Positions 25,755 to 34,833 of a stretch of 64,000 bases of DNA are shown one piece after another. Origin of the DNA: Candidatus Scybalocola faecigallinarum (GTDB lineage Bacteria; Bacillota; Clostridia; Lachnospirales; Lachnospiraceae); assembly GCA_018711005.1 (NCBI GenBank), contig DVIT01000022.1, positions 108,858 to 172,857 of the forward strand, in the 5' to 3' direction. The position numbers and the translations under genes were made by a program. A model generated the notes under the pieces. That model was not told the DNA's origin. It saw nothing but the letters and a program-made list of their open reading frames with translations, and searched no databases. The number at the start of each line of letters is the position of its first letter. Position 1 is the stretch's first letter.

Positions 25755-27266
25755 TTAATATCCGGTATTCCTGCTGATAATGCTCCCGTCCATGGCATTA
25801 ATGGTCATCATGGAGCTCGCACTTAAAGTTCCGTCTGAAAGATAAGCAAATACATCCCACACAGGCACCAGCGTATATTCTCCGTCGCTGTCAGGATTTT
25901 GCACCCGCATCATGCCAAAAGTCACTTTCCCAAGCTTAAGGGGGATTTCATTCTCATAGCTGTCTAAAGAATAGCTCTCATAAGCCATCAGGGCATGCTG
26001 CTCCATGATCTTTTGGATCTCATCAAAGCTTTTTAAGGCCACATCCTCGGAAAGGACCTGGGTGATCTCCATGGGATTTGTCCAATAAAAGTCCACAATA
26101 CCATCATCTGTCACCGTTATGGTCAGGGATTCATAATCATAAGGCAGCCGGCCTTCATTTTCCGGCGCGACCTCCCCGTTTATGTCCATATACCAAATAT
26201 GATCGTCCGTAAAAGTCTGGAGAATATCCCCTACACTGCGGCACAGATCGATCTTATAGCCTACATAGCCCTCAGACACGGTTTCCTGGTTAAAATCACA
26301 CCAAATCACCGGCTCTATCTTCCGCGCCATAAGATCCTCCGTAGCGATCCCCTGCTCTGAAAGAAAGTCTAACGCTGTCTGGACAGCCTCCTCATCGGTG
26401 CATGCGCAAATTTTATTTTCAAAAGAGGGCTTTCCTTTTGCCGCCATTCCGCCAGTCATTCCTTGCAAGGCTGTCTCTGTCCACAAACTGGCGTCTTTCG
26501 ATATAGAAGTCTCCTCTTTCCTTAAAGAAACCGTATATGCAGAGGCATCCTTACTGGCATAAACGGAATAAGTCATATCTCCCTGGTTATTTTGTCCATT
26601 AATACTCTCCATTCCAGACTCATCGATCTCCCATTCCCTTGACATTGGAATATATTCCAGAGAATCCCGGGAGGGTGCTGACTCTATAAAAGACTGCCTG
26701 AACCGGATCATTTCTTCCAGTTCCGAGATCTGCCCCTGTTCCTCCTCGCTGCCCGACTCCCGGATGGCATTGATCTCCTCCTGCATCTGTTCAATATTTT
26801 CCTGCAAATCCTCCTTTGTGGAAGGCATTGGCTCATAAAGCTGTACTCCCTGGGTAAAGCCATCCACCAGTGTCCATAGCTGTTCATCGGTCAGGTCCGC
26901 CCGCACCACGGTGGCCGCTCCGGCCCGGTCTGCCTGGGGAAATTCCACAGGGATGTGGTCCGCCGTAATACTTGGGCCCCCATTTTCCGAGGTGATTTCA
27001 AAACTTATACTTTCCGGAACGCCCAGCCGCTGGGCCAGGGTCTGTCCCTGCTGCCCGGATGTGTCCCCTGAACTGCCGGAAGCATCCCCTGTATCACCGG
27101 AAGCATCTCCGGCCTGGGTATAATCCTGGATCACATCCTGAATATCTTCTTTCTGGGAAATGATCTCTGTCTCCGGCGTAGGCTGGCAGGCCGCTAAAAA
27201 CACACTTGTCCCTGCCATGAGAGCTGCAAAAAAACGTCTGGGTCTAAATATCCTATGCTTTTTCAT
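25755..27266 (-). CDS. Lipoprotein, DUF6034-like, paralogue 2
   Basis: A 503-residue lipoprotein: signal peptide with lipobox FLAAC (Cys about 27) followed by QPTPETEIISQKEDIQDV, identical in its first 14 residues to paralogue 1, a Gly/Asp/Ser-rich spacer (about 50-78) and the same globular domain (TFGMMRVQNPDSDGEYTLVP; NAMDGSIISRNTGY). First gene of the minus-strand cluster that ends at 20166; AGGAGGAGAAGG precedes the start. Function unknown; gene duplication is clear. Confidence 0.7.
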   Translation of the reverse strand: MKKHRIFRPRRFFAALMAGTSVFLAACQPTPETEIISQKEDIQDVIQDYTQAGDASGDTGDASGSSGDTSGQQGQTLAQRLGVPESISFEITSENGGPSITADHIPVEFPQADRAGAATVVRADLTDEQLWTLVDGFTQGVQLYEPMPSTKEDLQENIEQMQEEINAIRESGSEEEQGQISELEEMIRFRQSFIESAPSRDSLEYIPMSREWEIDESGMESINGQNNQGDMTYSVYASKDASAYTVSLRKEETSISKDASLWTETALQGMTGGMAAKGKPSFENKICACTDEEAVQTALDFLSEQGIATEDLMARKIEPVIWCDFNQETVSEGYVGYKIDLCRSVGDILQTFTDDHIWYMDINGEVAPENEGRLPYDYESLTITVTDDGIVDFYWTNPMEITQVLSEDVALKSFDEIQKIMEQHALMAYESYSLDSYENEIPLKLGKVTFGMMRVQNPDSDGEYTLVPVWDVFAYLSDGTLSASSMMTINAMDGSIISRNTGY

Positions 27267-27405
27267 AACCTTCTCCTCCTTTCTGAGAACCTTATATTAA
27301 CTCCGTCAGGTTTCCCCAATGTATCTGAGATGTTTCCAAGTTGTTTCCAAAAGCGGATCACTGCATTACTGTTCGCAGAGTGCGCACCAGCACGATATTT
27401 TCTAA

Positions 27406-27434
27406 TTGTAAGTTTTCTTAAAAACAGATATAAT
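27406..27434 (+). promoter_or_regulatory. Promoter of the DUF262 operon
   Basis: TTGTAA (27406-27411), 17 bases, TATAAT (27429-27434), about 39 bases before the DUF262 start codon. The only good plus-strand promoter seen in the divergent region. Confidence 0.65.
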
Positions 27435-27472
27435 AACATTAAACAGTCAGGAAACAGCTTTAAACTTAAACA

Positions 27473-28630
27473 ATGGTGAGTACAGTGAAGAAAACAGGAT
27501 TGCAAAATTATTTAGCGGCAGAAAAAAAAGATAAAGAAAAATATATAGGGTTAGAATCACTGGAGGAGGAGACATTTGAAGAAGATCAACTGCCCTATGA
27601 CTTGATAAATATACGGATTGAACAGAAAACGATCACTGTGTATCAAATCGAACACTGGATCCGTCAGGGAAGATTAAATTTGACCCCAGAATATCAACGT
27701 AATTTAGTATGGAACGACCAGAGAAAATCTGCATTAATTGAGTCATTAATGCTAAAAATCCCCATTCCTTCATTTTATTTAGACGAAGGGGACAATGGCC
27801 AAAAAAGTGTCATCGATGGTATGCAGCGTCTGACTACGATCCATTCATTTTTAAATGACCAGTTTTCTCTTAAAGGTCTGCAGTATCTTTCCTCTTATGA
27901 AAACAAGACCTTTAGTCAGCTGGATATAAAATTCCAGGGCATTATAGAAGATACTATTTTTAATATAAATATTTTAAGCCAGCAGTGTCCTCAGATGGTC
28001 AAATTTGATATATTCCGGAGGGTAAATACTGGCGGTGTTCCCCTTAATTTTCAGGAAATCCGCAACATTATGGCTGTTCCTAAAGTCCGTACACTGCTTC
28101 GCGAAATGGCTGGCTGTGAAGAATTTTTATATGCCACCGGCCACCGGATCAATGATGTCCGCATGAATGCTCAGGAACTTTGCCTGAGATACCTGACAAT
28201 TTTATACTGTTATGACTGGGAACAAAAAGAATTAAAAAATTATACCGGCCTTTTGCGATCCATGGACAACATGATATTACAGCTAAATCATTTGACAGAT
28301 GAACAACACGCGCATACCCTGAAAGAATTTAAAAAAGTAATGTTACAATGTTATGAAATATTGGGAAAAACCTCTTTTTGCAAGCCAAAGTCACGACTGA
28401 TCAACAAATCTTTGTTTACAGGGTGGGCTGTAGTGCTTACGAATATGAAGCTTGCCGATAATACCCTTCATGGAATCTCTGATAAAATATTTAATAAATA
28501 TCAGGATTATTTAAAAACGGATATGGCTTTTTTTAATGCCATTACATCTTCAACCGGAACAAGAGGCCATCTGCTTTTATCCCTTGAGGTCATACGAAAT
28601 ATTATGGAGGAATTTATACATGTTCAATAA
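27473..28630 (+). CDS. DUF262 (GmrS-like) protein
   Basis: A 385-residue protein with a ParB-like DUF262 domain. IDGMQR (114-119) matches the DGQQR-type motif that binds and hydrolyses nucleotides in GmrSD, BrxU and SspE, and FRRVNTGGVPLNFQEIRN (181-198) is the second family block. The usual C-terminal DUF1524 HNH nuclease domain is absent. First gene of a three-gene AT-rich operon; its stop overlaps the next start by 11 bases. The start at 27473 lacks a good ribosome site, and GTG 27476 is possible. Confidence 0.82.
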   Translation: MVSTVKKTGLQNYLAAEKKDKEKYIGLESLEEETFEEDQLPYDLINIRIEQKTITVYQIEHWIRQGRLNLTPEYQRNLVWNDQRKSALIESLMLKIPIPSFYLDEGDNGQKSVIDGMQRLTTIHSFLNDQFSLKGLQYLSSYENKTFSQLDIKFQGIIEDTIFNINILSQQCPQMVKFDIFRRVNTGGVPLNFQEIRNIMAVPKVRTLLREMAGCEEFLYATGHRINDVRMNAQELCLRYLTILYCYDWEQKELKNYTGLLRSMDNMILQLNHLTDEQHAHTLKEFKKVMLQCYEILGKTSFCKPKSRLINKSLFTGWAVVLTNMKLADNTLHGISDKIFNKYQDYLKTDMAFFNAITSSTGTRGHLLLSLEVIRNIMEEFIHVQ

Positions 28631-29699
28631 GCTCTTTATACAAAATTTTAAGTGTTTTCCCCAACTTGAGCTCCCCCTTTCTGATCTGACCATTCTTGCA
28701 GGAGCCAATGCTTCAGGGAAATCCAGTGTTATTCAGGCAATCCTTATGGCCTATCACACAAGCTTAAACCATGAAAATATTATTGATACCTCCTCAGCTC
28801 TGGAAATTGCCGTAGGAAACCCCAGCACATTAATTTCACAGAATCCCATAAAAATAGATAAAGGCGATTTTTTTATTGGTTTATCGGAACCGTCCGGCAA
28901 AAGCGAAATCTATTATTTTATTGATAAGCTCTCGCCTCTTAAGCTTTTCTGTGAAAAAAACGAAGAATCTCCAAAAAGCCGGTTATTTTATCTAAACGCA
29001 GAACGCATGGGTCCCAGACTGTCTTATCCAACTATGCGCGATGATACGATTTTAAGCGACGGATCCAATGCTGCATATCTTATCGACCGAGCTGACATTG
29101 AGGGAAGGACAGTGCCTGGTTATCTTTTGCCAGATCCGTCTTTGACAAGTTTTTCGGCATGTGTGGAGCAATGGATGGATGCTATTTTAGGCGATGTAAA
29201 TTTATCCGTATCTACAAATCTTATTCAGGCAACTGCCGATATACGCTACGGAAACGCATTGGCCGAACATGGCGTTCTCCCAACACTAACAGGTTTTGGT
29301 ATTAGTTACATTCTTTCTATTGTAACGATCGGACTGTGGTGTGCATCTGAAAAAAATTCTGTTTTAATTGTAGAAAATCCAGAAGCACACTTACATCCCA
29401 GTGCCCAAAGCAATATCGGAAAATTTCTGGAATTAGTATCCTCTTGTGGTGTACAGGTCATTATCGAAACACATAGTGAACATGTCATTGATGGCGTGCG
29501 CCTGCAGGCGGCTTTACTAAAAAACACAGAAAATGTTATGATCCACTTTTTTTCCTGCAACAATAAAAAAATTTCCACCAAACAGATTCATCTGAATCCT
29601 AATGGGGAACTATCTCAATGGCCGGAAGGCTTTTTTGATCAAAAAAGCCTGGATCTTAGAGAACTTTTTCAGATAAGGAGACAAAATGCAAATAAATAA
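28620..29699 (+). CDS. AAA-15/OLD-like ATPase with DUF3696 C-terminus
   Basis: A 359-residue ATPase. RecF/OLD-type start MFNKLFIQNFKCF, Walker A GANASGKSS (28-36), Walker B LIVENPEAHLHP, switch His in IIETHSEHVIDG, and the C-terminal LNPNGELSQWPEGFFDQ block typical of DUF3696. There is no TOPRIM nuclease. The frame is open from 28536, but ATG 28620 has ATGGAGGAA upstream and overlaps the DUF262 stop; it in turn overlaps the third gene by 14 bases. ATP-driven sensor or switch for the module is inferred. Confidence 0.85.
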   Translation: MFNKLFIQNFKCFPQLELPLSDLTILAGANASGKSSVIQAILMAYHTSLNHENIIDTSSALEIAVGNPSTLISQNPIKIDKGDFFIGLSEPSGKSEIYYFIDKLSPLKLFCEKNEESPKSRLFYLNAERMGPRLSYPTMRDDTILSDGSNAAYLIDRADIEGRTVPGYLLPDPSLTSFSACVEQWMDAILGDVNLSVSTNLIQATADIRYGNALAEHGVLPTLTGFGISYILSIVTIGLWCASEKNSVLIVENPEAHLHPSAQSNIGKFLELVSSCGVQVIIETHSEHVIDGVRLQAALLKNTENVMIHFFSCNNKKISTKQIHLNPNGELSQWPEGFFDQKSLDLRELFQIRRQNANK

Positions 29700-30528
29700 T
29701 ATTTTCCAGGAAGAAAGCCTGAAATATTCCCAAGAAAAACCCGAATTATCATCACGAGAGGATGAAATTTTTGCATTGTCCGAAATTTCAGAATACCTGG
29801 CTTTCATTGAAGAAAATCTCCAATTCTCCGATGAATTATGGATGCAGGAGGTCTCTGAAGGCGTTTTATTTTATGAATGGATTTATTCAAATTATGATGA
29901 TGGTTCAGAAGATCTAAGACGAATGATGCAGGAAATTTTCTTTAAATCTGCAAAAGAAGCAGAAAACAATTCCCAGACTGACAGCGAAGTAATCCCCATC
30001 AGTCTGGGAGATTGGCCAGAGGCTTGCCCGGATCAGAACTCTTACATTAAACACCGCCGGGAGATTTTAGCCAAAATCAGTAATGTAGAAGAATACGAAA
30101 ATTTTATGCACTCTTGTTTTATAAATAGCTGTTTTTCTGCTAATATTCTTCAGGAAATGAAATATATCAAGGATTTTCCGGCCCACGCACGGGAAATCAC
30201 AAAAAATCTTGCTGTATTAAACGATTATGCCATTTCTCTTTATTACAAATATCATAATGATCTGAAAGAAGCTATGCGCATATTGTCATCCATGCTTCTG
30301 GAATGCAGTGGTGATCCCAAACACAGGGAATCGCTCTTTTTCCCCTTTACATACTATGAAAATCTCAACGGCATAAACACTGCCCAGGAGAAAAAAATCC
30401 TTTGTGAACCCCATTTAAAGCTGATACGCCGGGATTCTGATCTCAGGATCTATTTCCAATGGTGTGATGATCAGGTGGGAAAGGGAGAAAAAGTTCTTGT
30501 GGGCCGCATCGGGCGTCATCCCTATTAA
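29686..30528 (+). CDS. Uncharacterised third protein of DUF262/AAA operon
   Basis: A 280-residue soluble protein with no recognised domain. The N-terminal 50 residues are acidic, the middle is helical (INSCFSANILQEMKYIKDF; LAVLNDYAISLYYKYHND), and the C-terminus ends with KVLVGRIGRHPY, which looks like a conserved family end block. Translation starts inside the ATPase gene after ATAAGGAGACAAA. AT-rich like its two partners. It could be the effector or specificity part of the module, which is inference from position. Confidence 0.7.
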   Translation: MQINNIFQEESLKYSQEKPELSSREDEIFALSEISEYLAFIEENLQFSDELWMQEVSEGVLFYEWIYSNYDDGSEDLRRMMQEIFFKSAKEAENNSQTDSEVIPISLGDWPEACPDQNSYIKHRREILAKISNVEEYENFMHSCFINSCFSANILQEMKYIKDFPAHAREITKNLAVLNDYAISLYYKYHNDLKEAMRILSSMLLECSGDPKHRESLFFPFTYYENLNGINTAQEKKILCEPHLKLIRRDSDLRIYFQWCDDQVGKGEKVLVGRIGRHPY

Positions 30529-30576
30529 ACGACTCTCCAATTCCTCTTACAGCCGAAAATCCGGCTTGGACTATAC

Positions 30577-31704
30577 TCACGAAAAATACCTCATTATAAT
30601 CCCCATAGCAATCTTAAAGCCGTCCTCTATGCTGTCAAGATCCACCCATTCCTCCCGGGTATGGGGCAGGCCGCCCTGGACCGTCCCTAACGTGTTCGCC
30701 GGAATGCCCATGGATAGAGGGATATTGGCATCTGTAGAATTGGATACCACCTGGCATGGCCGTCCGGTGACCGCTTCTACCAACGCCTTATTTTCCATTG
30801 TAAATTGCTCCAGACGTTTCTCATAGACGCCCATGGCACAGGGCCGTATCCCTTTAACCTCCACAGAAACATCAATGCCCATTTTAACATACGCAGCGAT
30901 CACAGCATTGAAAAAATCCTCCATTTCACGCAGACAGGTGTAGCTTTCTGAACGAAATTCATAAAGCATGGACGCTTCTTCTGCAATGGCATTGACTGTG
31001 GATCCGCCCTGGATGGTTCCCACATTATACGTGGTTTTGGCTTCCTTAGGAACTTGCTTTTTATAAAGCATCTGGATCATTGATGAAAGGTAGTAGATGG
31101 CATTGGCATTTCCAAAATCCACAAAGGAATGGCCGCCCTGGGTTTTTACCGTGACTTTATAACGATGGGAGCCAACGGCACGATTGGTCACATACCCTAC
31201 ATAGCCGTCAAAAGAAATAAACTCTTTAATACGCCCTTTGTACGCCTCTGTCACTGCACGGCTTCCTTTTAAATTTCCAAGGCCTTCTTCGCAGGAATTG
31301 GCTGCAAAAACAACGCCGCAGGACGGATGGAGCTTTTGGGAAATGACATACTTTATGCTCATGAGCAGCTGCACCAGATTGGCCGTATCATCACCGATCC
31401 CGGGCCCGTAGATTTTCCCGTTTTCTATGTATACAGGCAGCTCCTGTGTATCGGGAAATACAATATCCATATGAGCCATAATAACCACCACCGGACCGCC
31501 GCCCTCACAGCCTACGGGATAGATCACATTTTTCGCATCATCTATATATACGCCTTTTGCCCCTGCCGCTTCCAGCCATTGCTTAATAAATGCAGCCCGC
31601 TTATCTTCCCGGCCCGGGGGCGCAGGAATACGCCCCAGTGCGGCCAGAAGATCTATATTTTCCTGCATATGCTCTTTTATATAGGCCAGCTGCCCCTCAG
31701 TCAT
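30577..31704 (-). CDS. M20 family metallopeptidase (PepT-like)
   Basis: A 375-residue dizinc peptidase. MAHMD with His78 and Asp80, the bridging Asp in GIGDD (104-105), and catalytic/ligand Glu139-Glu140 in NSCEEGLG are all present; the insert after SFDGYVG forms the dimerisation lid. Aminotripeptidase or related di/tripeptide activity in the cytoplasm is expected. The frame runs to 31752, but ATG 31704 overlaps the oxidoreductase gene by eight bases and is the likely start. Last gene of a group with sugar-type enzymes, an unusual partner for a peptidase. Confidence 0.85.
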   Translation of the reverse strand: MTEGQLAYIKEHMQENIDLLAALGRIPAPPGREDKRAAFIKQWLEAAGAKGVYIDDAKNVIYPVGCEGGGPVVVIMAHMDIVFPDTQELPVYIENGKIYGPGIGDDTANLVQLLMSIKYVISQKLHPSCGVVFAANSCEEGLGNLKGSRAVTEAYKGRIKEFISFDGYVGYVTNRAVGSHRYKVTVKTQGGHSFVDFGNANAIYYLSSMIQMLYKKQVPKEAKTTYNVGTIQGGSTVNAIAEEASMLYEFRSESYTCLREMEDFFNAVIAAYVKMGIDVSVEVKGIRPCAMGVYEKRLEQFTMENKALVEAVTGRPCQVVSNSTDANIPLSMGIPANTLGTVQGGLPHTREEWVDLDSIEDGFKIAMGIIMRYFS

Positions 31705-32812
31705 CAAACACAACCTGCTTTCCGCTTTGTGCAGATTTGTACACAGCGTCAAGGATCTTTGTCACTGTAAATGCCTGTTCCGGTTTTACAATAAGCTCCC
31801 CTTTGCCTTCAATGGCATCCAGCCATACCTTACACTCAACATCGTAAGGCTCCACGGTTTTTCCCGGGAAAAGATCCACGCCGCCGGCAGCTGTGTTCAC
31901 ATCAATCTTCACCTGCTTTCCGCCCATGATCTTATTCAGATAAAGCTTTTCATTATTTTCGCCGCCTACACCGGTAAGCTCTGCCCCGGCATTTGTGCCG
32001 CACAGGTAGGATGAGGCGCAGCGTTCTTCTGTGGAATTTAAGATCCAGGACGCATCAATAGTGATCAGAGAACCATCTTTCATCGTCACAAAAGCAAAGG
32101 CTGCATCCTCTACCTCAAAAGTCTTTGGATCCCAGGCGCCCATAGGATTGCCCTGTACCGGCGGCTCAAGGGTCTTTCCAAGCTTATCAAAGGTCACGCC
32201 GGTGACTGTGGCCGGTTCATAATTATCCATAAACCATAAAGTCAGATCCAGGGAATGAGTGCCAATGTCGATCAGCGGGCCGCCGCCCTGCTGGGATTTG
32301 TCTGTAAATACGCCCCATGTAGGCACACCCCGGCGGCGCAGGGCATGAGCCTGAGCGTAATAAATATTTCCCAGCTCCCCTTCCTCGCACAGGCGCTTTA
32401 ATGCCTGGCTGTCTGCACGGTAGCGGTTCTGGTAGCCAATGGTAAACAGCTTGCCGCTCTTTTTCCAGGCATCCATCATTTTCCGGGCATCTTCTGCGGA
32501 AGCCGCCATGGGCTTTTCACACATCACATGCTTGCCCGCCTCAAAGGCAGCTACTGTAATAGGACAATGAGATACGTTAGGCGTCAGCACATAAACAATC
32601 TCGATCTCATCCATTTTCAAAAGCTCGTGATAATCGGTAAACACCTTGCAGTCCGGCGTTCCGCAATTTTGGGCCACTTCCTGAGCCCGCTCCTCAATAA
32701 TATCGCAGGCAGCCACAATCTCGGCCCGGTCTGCCGCATTAGTCAATGCAGGTAAATGTTTTTGATGGGCAATGCCGCCGCATCCGATAATTCCAACTTT
32801 ATGTTTCATCAT
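31697..32812 (-). CDS. Gfo/Idh/MocA family oxidoreductase
   Basis: A 371-residue NAD(P)-dependent sugar oxidoreductase. Rossmann start VGIIGCGGIA with GCG at 10-12, and EKP (99-101) containing the catalytic Lys; the C-terminal alpha/beta domain has DIGTHSLDL with the family His. Substrate not predictable (inositol, glucose-type or amino sugars in the family). ATG 32812 and ATG 32809 are both possible behind AAAGGGGAG; 32833 lies before that site. Likely operon with the TIM-barrel isomerase upstream and the peptidase downstream. Confidence 0.87.
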   Translation of the reverse strand: MMKHKVGIIGCGGIAHQKHLPALTNAADRAEIVAACDIIEERAQEVAQNCGTPDCKVFTDYHELLKMDEIEIVYVLTPNVSHCPITVAAFEAGKHVMCEKPMAASAEDARKMMDAWKKSGKLFTIGYQNRYRADSQALKRLCEEGELGNIYYAQAHALRRRGVPTWGVFTDKSQQGGGPLIDIGTHSLDLTLWFMDNYEPATVTGVTFDKLGKTLEPPVQGNPMGAWDPKTFEVEDAAFAFVTMKDGSLITIDASWILNSTEERCASSYLCGTNAGAELTGVGGENNEKLYLNKIMGGKQVKIDVNTAAGGVDLFPGKTVEPYDVECKVWLDAIEGKGELIVKPEQAFTVTKILDAVYKSAQSGKQVVFDD

Positions 32813-32890
32813 AAAACTCCCCTTTCTGTTCATTCCTCAAACAAGCTGCAAGCTTGCGCGATCCCTGCTAAATTTCCGTGAATTTCACAG

Positions 32891-33832
32891 TTAATCCCAC
32901 TGGATGCCTGTATATTTCTTAAAGCCTTCCATACTCTTAATAATACTGTCGATCTGGGTAGGCATCCGTGTGGCATCCTGCTCCAAAATGATGTACTGGG
33001 CGTCTGTATATTCATTAACAGCATTAATAATGTCCTGGATAGGCATAATGCCGCTGCCGATCTCCGTAAAGGAGCTCATCCGGCGGCGCCGGTATTCTTC
33101 CTCAGCCTCATCCTGGGAAACCACATGCTTGCCGCCGTTTTTGGCATAGGTGCTGTTGCCGTTCATGCCTACAATCTCTCCGGGCTTCATTTCCCGTTCT
33201 TCCGGCGTCAGGCCGATCAGATTGATCTCCTGAAGGCTGTCCCATGCAAAATCCTTCTGATGCACCAGGCGGATCCGCTTGCCCATATGCCGGATCATAT
33301 CCATAGGATTAAAGCCGCCACGCATAGTCCAGAACGTATCCAGCTCAAAAGACATATACTGAGGGTCCGTATTTTCCATTAAATAATCCAGAATGGTCTT
33401 TCCCTTAAAGGTACGGAACTCAAATTCATGGTTATGATAAATAAAGGTCATGCCTTCCTCCCGCAGGGCCTTGCCCAGGCGGTTAAAATTCTCACACTGG
33501 ACCATGAGATCATCATAGGTGGAAAAATTGCCCATAGGATTCACCAGGTTATCATTGCCGACAATGTGATTGTACGCTACCACCTGTTTCAAATCAGCCT
33601 TTTCCAGCGGGAAAATATGGGTGCTGATCACCTTTGTGCCAAACCGGTCAAAGGTTTCCTTCAGCTGCTGCGCCCCGATCCCAAAGCCGCAGCCGGGATC
33701 GCTAATCGCGTTGTGGTTGCAGGTTTCCACGTATTTATATCCGATCTGTCCCACCTTTTCCACAGTTCCTACAGGATCCTTTGCCATTTCATCTCTTACG
33801 GAATACAAAATAAGGCCCACCTTTAATGCCAT
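32891..33832 (-). CDS. Sugar phosphate isomerase/epimerase (AP endonuclease-2-like TIM barrel)
   Basis: A 313-residue TIM-barrel protein (MALKVGLILYSVRDEMAKDP) with the pattern of the xylose-isomerase-like family: metal ligands in TFIYHNHEFEF, FELDTFWTM and RLVHQKDF, and ILEQDA near the end. Start ATG 33832 follows AAAGGTGGTTTTATT. Members isomerise or dehydrate keto-inositols and sugars and usually sit next to Gfo/Idh enzymes, as here, so a small sugar or inositol-like catabolic pathway is inferred. Confidence 0.83.
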   Translation of the reverse strand: MALKVGLILYSVRDEMAKDPVGTVEKVGQIGYKYVETCNHNAISDPGCGFGIGAQQLKETFDRFGTKVISTHIFPLEKADLKQVVAYNHIVGNDNLVNPMGNFSTYDDLMVQCENFNRLGKALREEGMTFIYHNHEFEFRTFKGKTILDYLMENTDPQYMSFELDTFWTMRGGFNPMDMIRHMGKRIRLVHQKDFAWDSLQEINLIGLTPEEREMKPGEIVGMNGNSTYAKNGGKHVVSQDEAEEEYRRRRMSSFTEIGSGIMPIQDIINAVNEYTDAQYIILEQDATRMPTQIDSIIKSMEGFKKYTGIQWD

Positions 33833-33951
33833 AATAAAACCACCTTTCATCCAATAGAACCGTTTCGTCATCAAAACGGCTGTCATCTAATATTTTTTCC
33901 ATGGTTTTATTATAGGCCGCAAAAGGCGGGCCATCTATTCATATCCTTGCG

Positions 33952-34800
33952 TTAAACTACGCATATCTTTACATTTTTCCGGTACTGCGTGGGGCTCATG
34001 CCGCACTCCTTTTTAAATAGCTTATTAAAGGTTTTTATATCCCTAAAGCCGCAGGCATAGGCCACTTCTGTGACCTGCAAAGCCTCATTGCCCAAAAGCC
34101 ACCGGGCCCGGTCAATACGCAGGCGCTTAATATATTCCTGAAAGGTAATGCCCATATGGGCATGGAAATATCTTGACAAATAGGACGGATTAAATCCCAC
34201 GGCTGCCGCACACTGATCCAGGGAAATATCCGAGCAGTAATTGCGGGCAGCATATTCTAAAATACTGCGCACTTTTGCTACCTCTCTGGACGGAGTCTTT
34301 TTCTCCCTAAGGGGCGCATTGCGGCAGATCAAAAGCAGGATCTCATTAAGCCATGTCTTGATGGCCAGCTGCCAGCCATCTTCCCGGTTCCGGTACTCCC
34401 TGTAAATGGCTTCAACCCCTTCCCGCACCTTATCTCTCATCTGTGGCTCCCAAAAGCCGCTGTAAAGCTGACGGCTTTCCAGCAGCGCCCGGATCTGCTC
34501 CTGTTCACTTTCCTGGTGGACCCATCCTGCAAGGCGTAGATCCGCCAGTACGGCCAGACGCACCGTGTCCTCACCGCCCCCGTCAACACTGTGGCTGCCA
34601 AAGGGCGGCACCAGCCACACATCGCCTGCTTTAAGCACCCTGGACGCATCTTCAAAGGTGACCAAAAGCTCCCCCTGGCGCACGACTAAAAGCTCCAGCT
34701 CCTGGTGGCAGTGGCTGATAAATGTCTGTCCGCCCTGCATCACCGTTCCTGCCATGGGAAATGCAGAAAATTTTTCTTTTATAGGATTTTCGTAGATCAT
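33952..34800 (-). CDS. AraC family transcriptional regulator
   Basis: A 282-residue regulator: N-terminal cupin-like sensing domain (ISHCHQELELLVVRQGELLV) and C-terminal double HTH (DQCAAAVGFNPSYLSRYFHA; VAYACGFRDIKTFNKLFKKE). ATG 34800 lies eight bases after AGGGGGG; the TTG at 34806 is less likely. It is 119 bases upstream of the TIM-barrel gene and codirectional, so it probably controls the isomerase/oxidoreductase/peptidase group in response to a sugar. Confidence 0.88.
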   Translation of the reverse strand: MIYENPIKEKFSAFPMAGTVMQGGQTFISHCHQELELLVVRQGELLVTFEDASRVLKAGDVWLVPPFGSHSVDGGGEDTVRLAVLADLRLAGWVHQESEQEQIRALLESRQLYSGFWEPQMRDKVREGVEAIYREYRNREDGWQLAIKTWLNEILLLICRNAPLREKKTPSREVAKVRSILEYAARNYCSDISLDQCAAAVGFNPSYLSRYFHAHMGITFQEYIKRLRIDRARWLLGNEALQVTEVAYACGFRDIKTFNKLFKKECGMSPTQYRKNVKICVV

Positions 34801-34833
34801 TGGCAATCCCCCCTGTTCCAGGCCTTGGCCGTT

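Noticed and set aside
27473..30528. GmrSD restriction enzyme
   Set aside because: The DUF262 protein lacks the DUF1524 HNH domain and no second nuclease subunit is visible, so a type IV restriction call is not supported.
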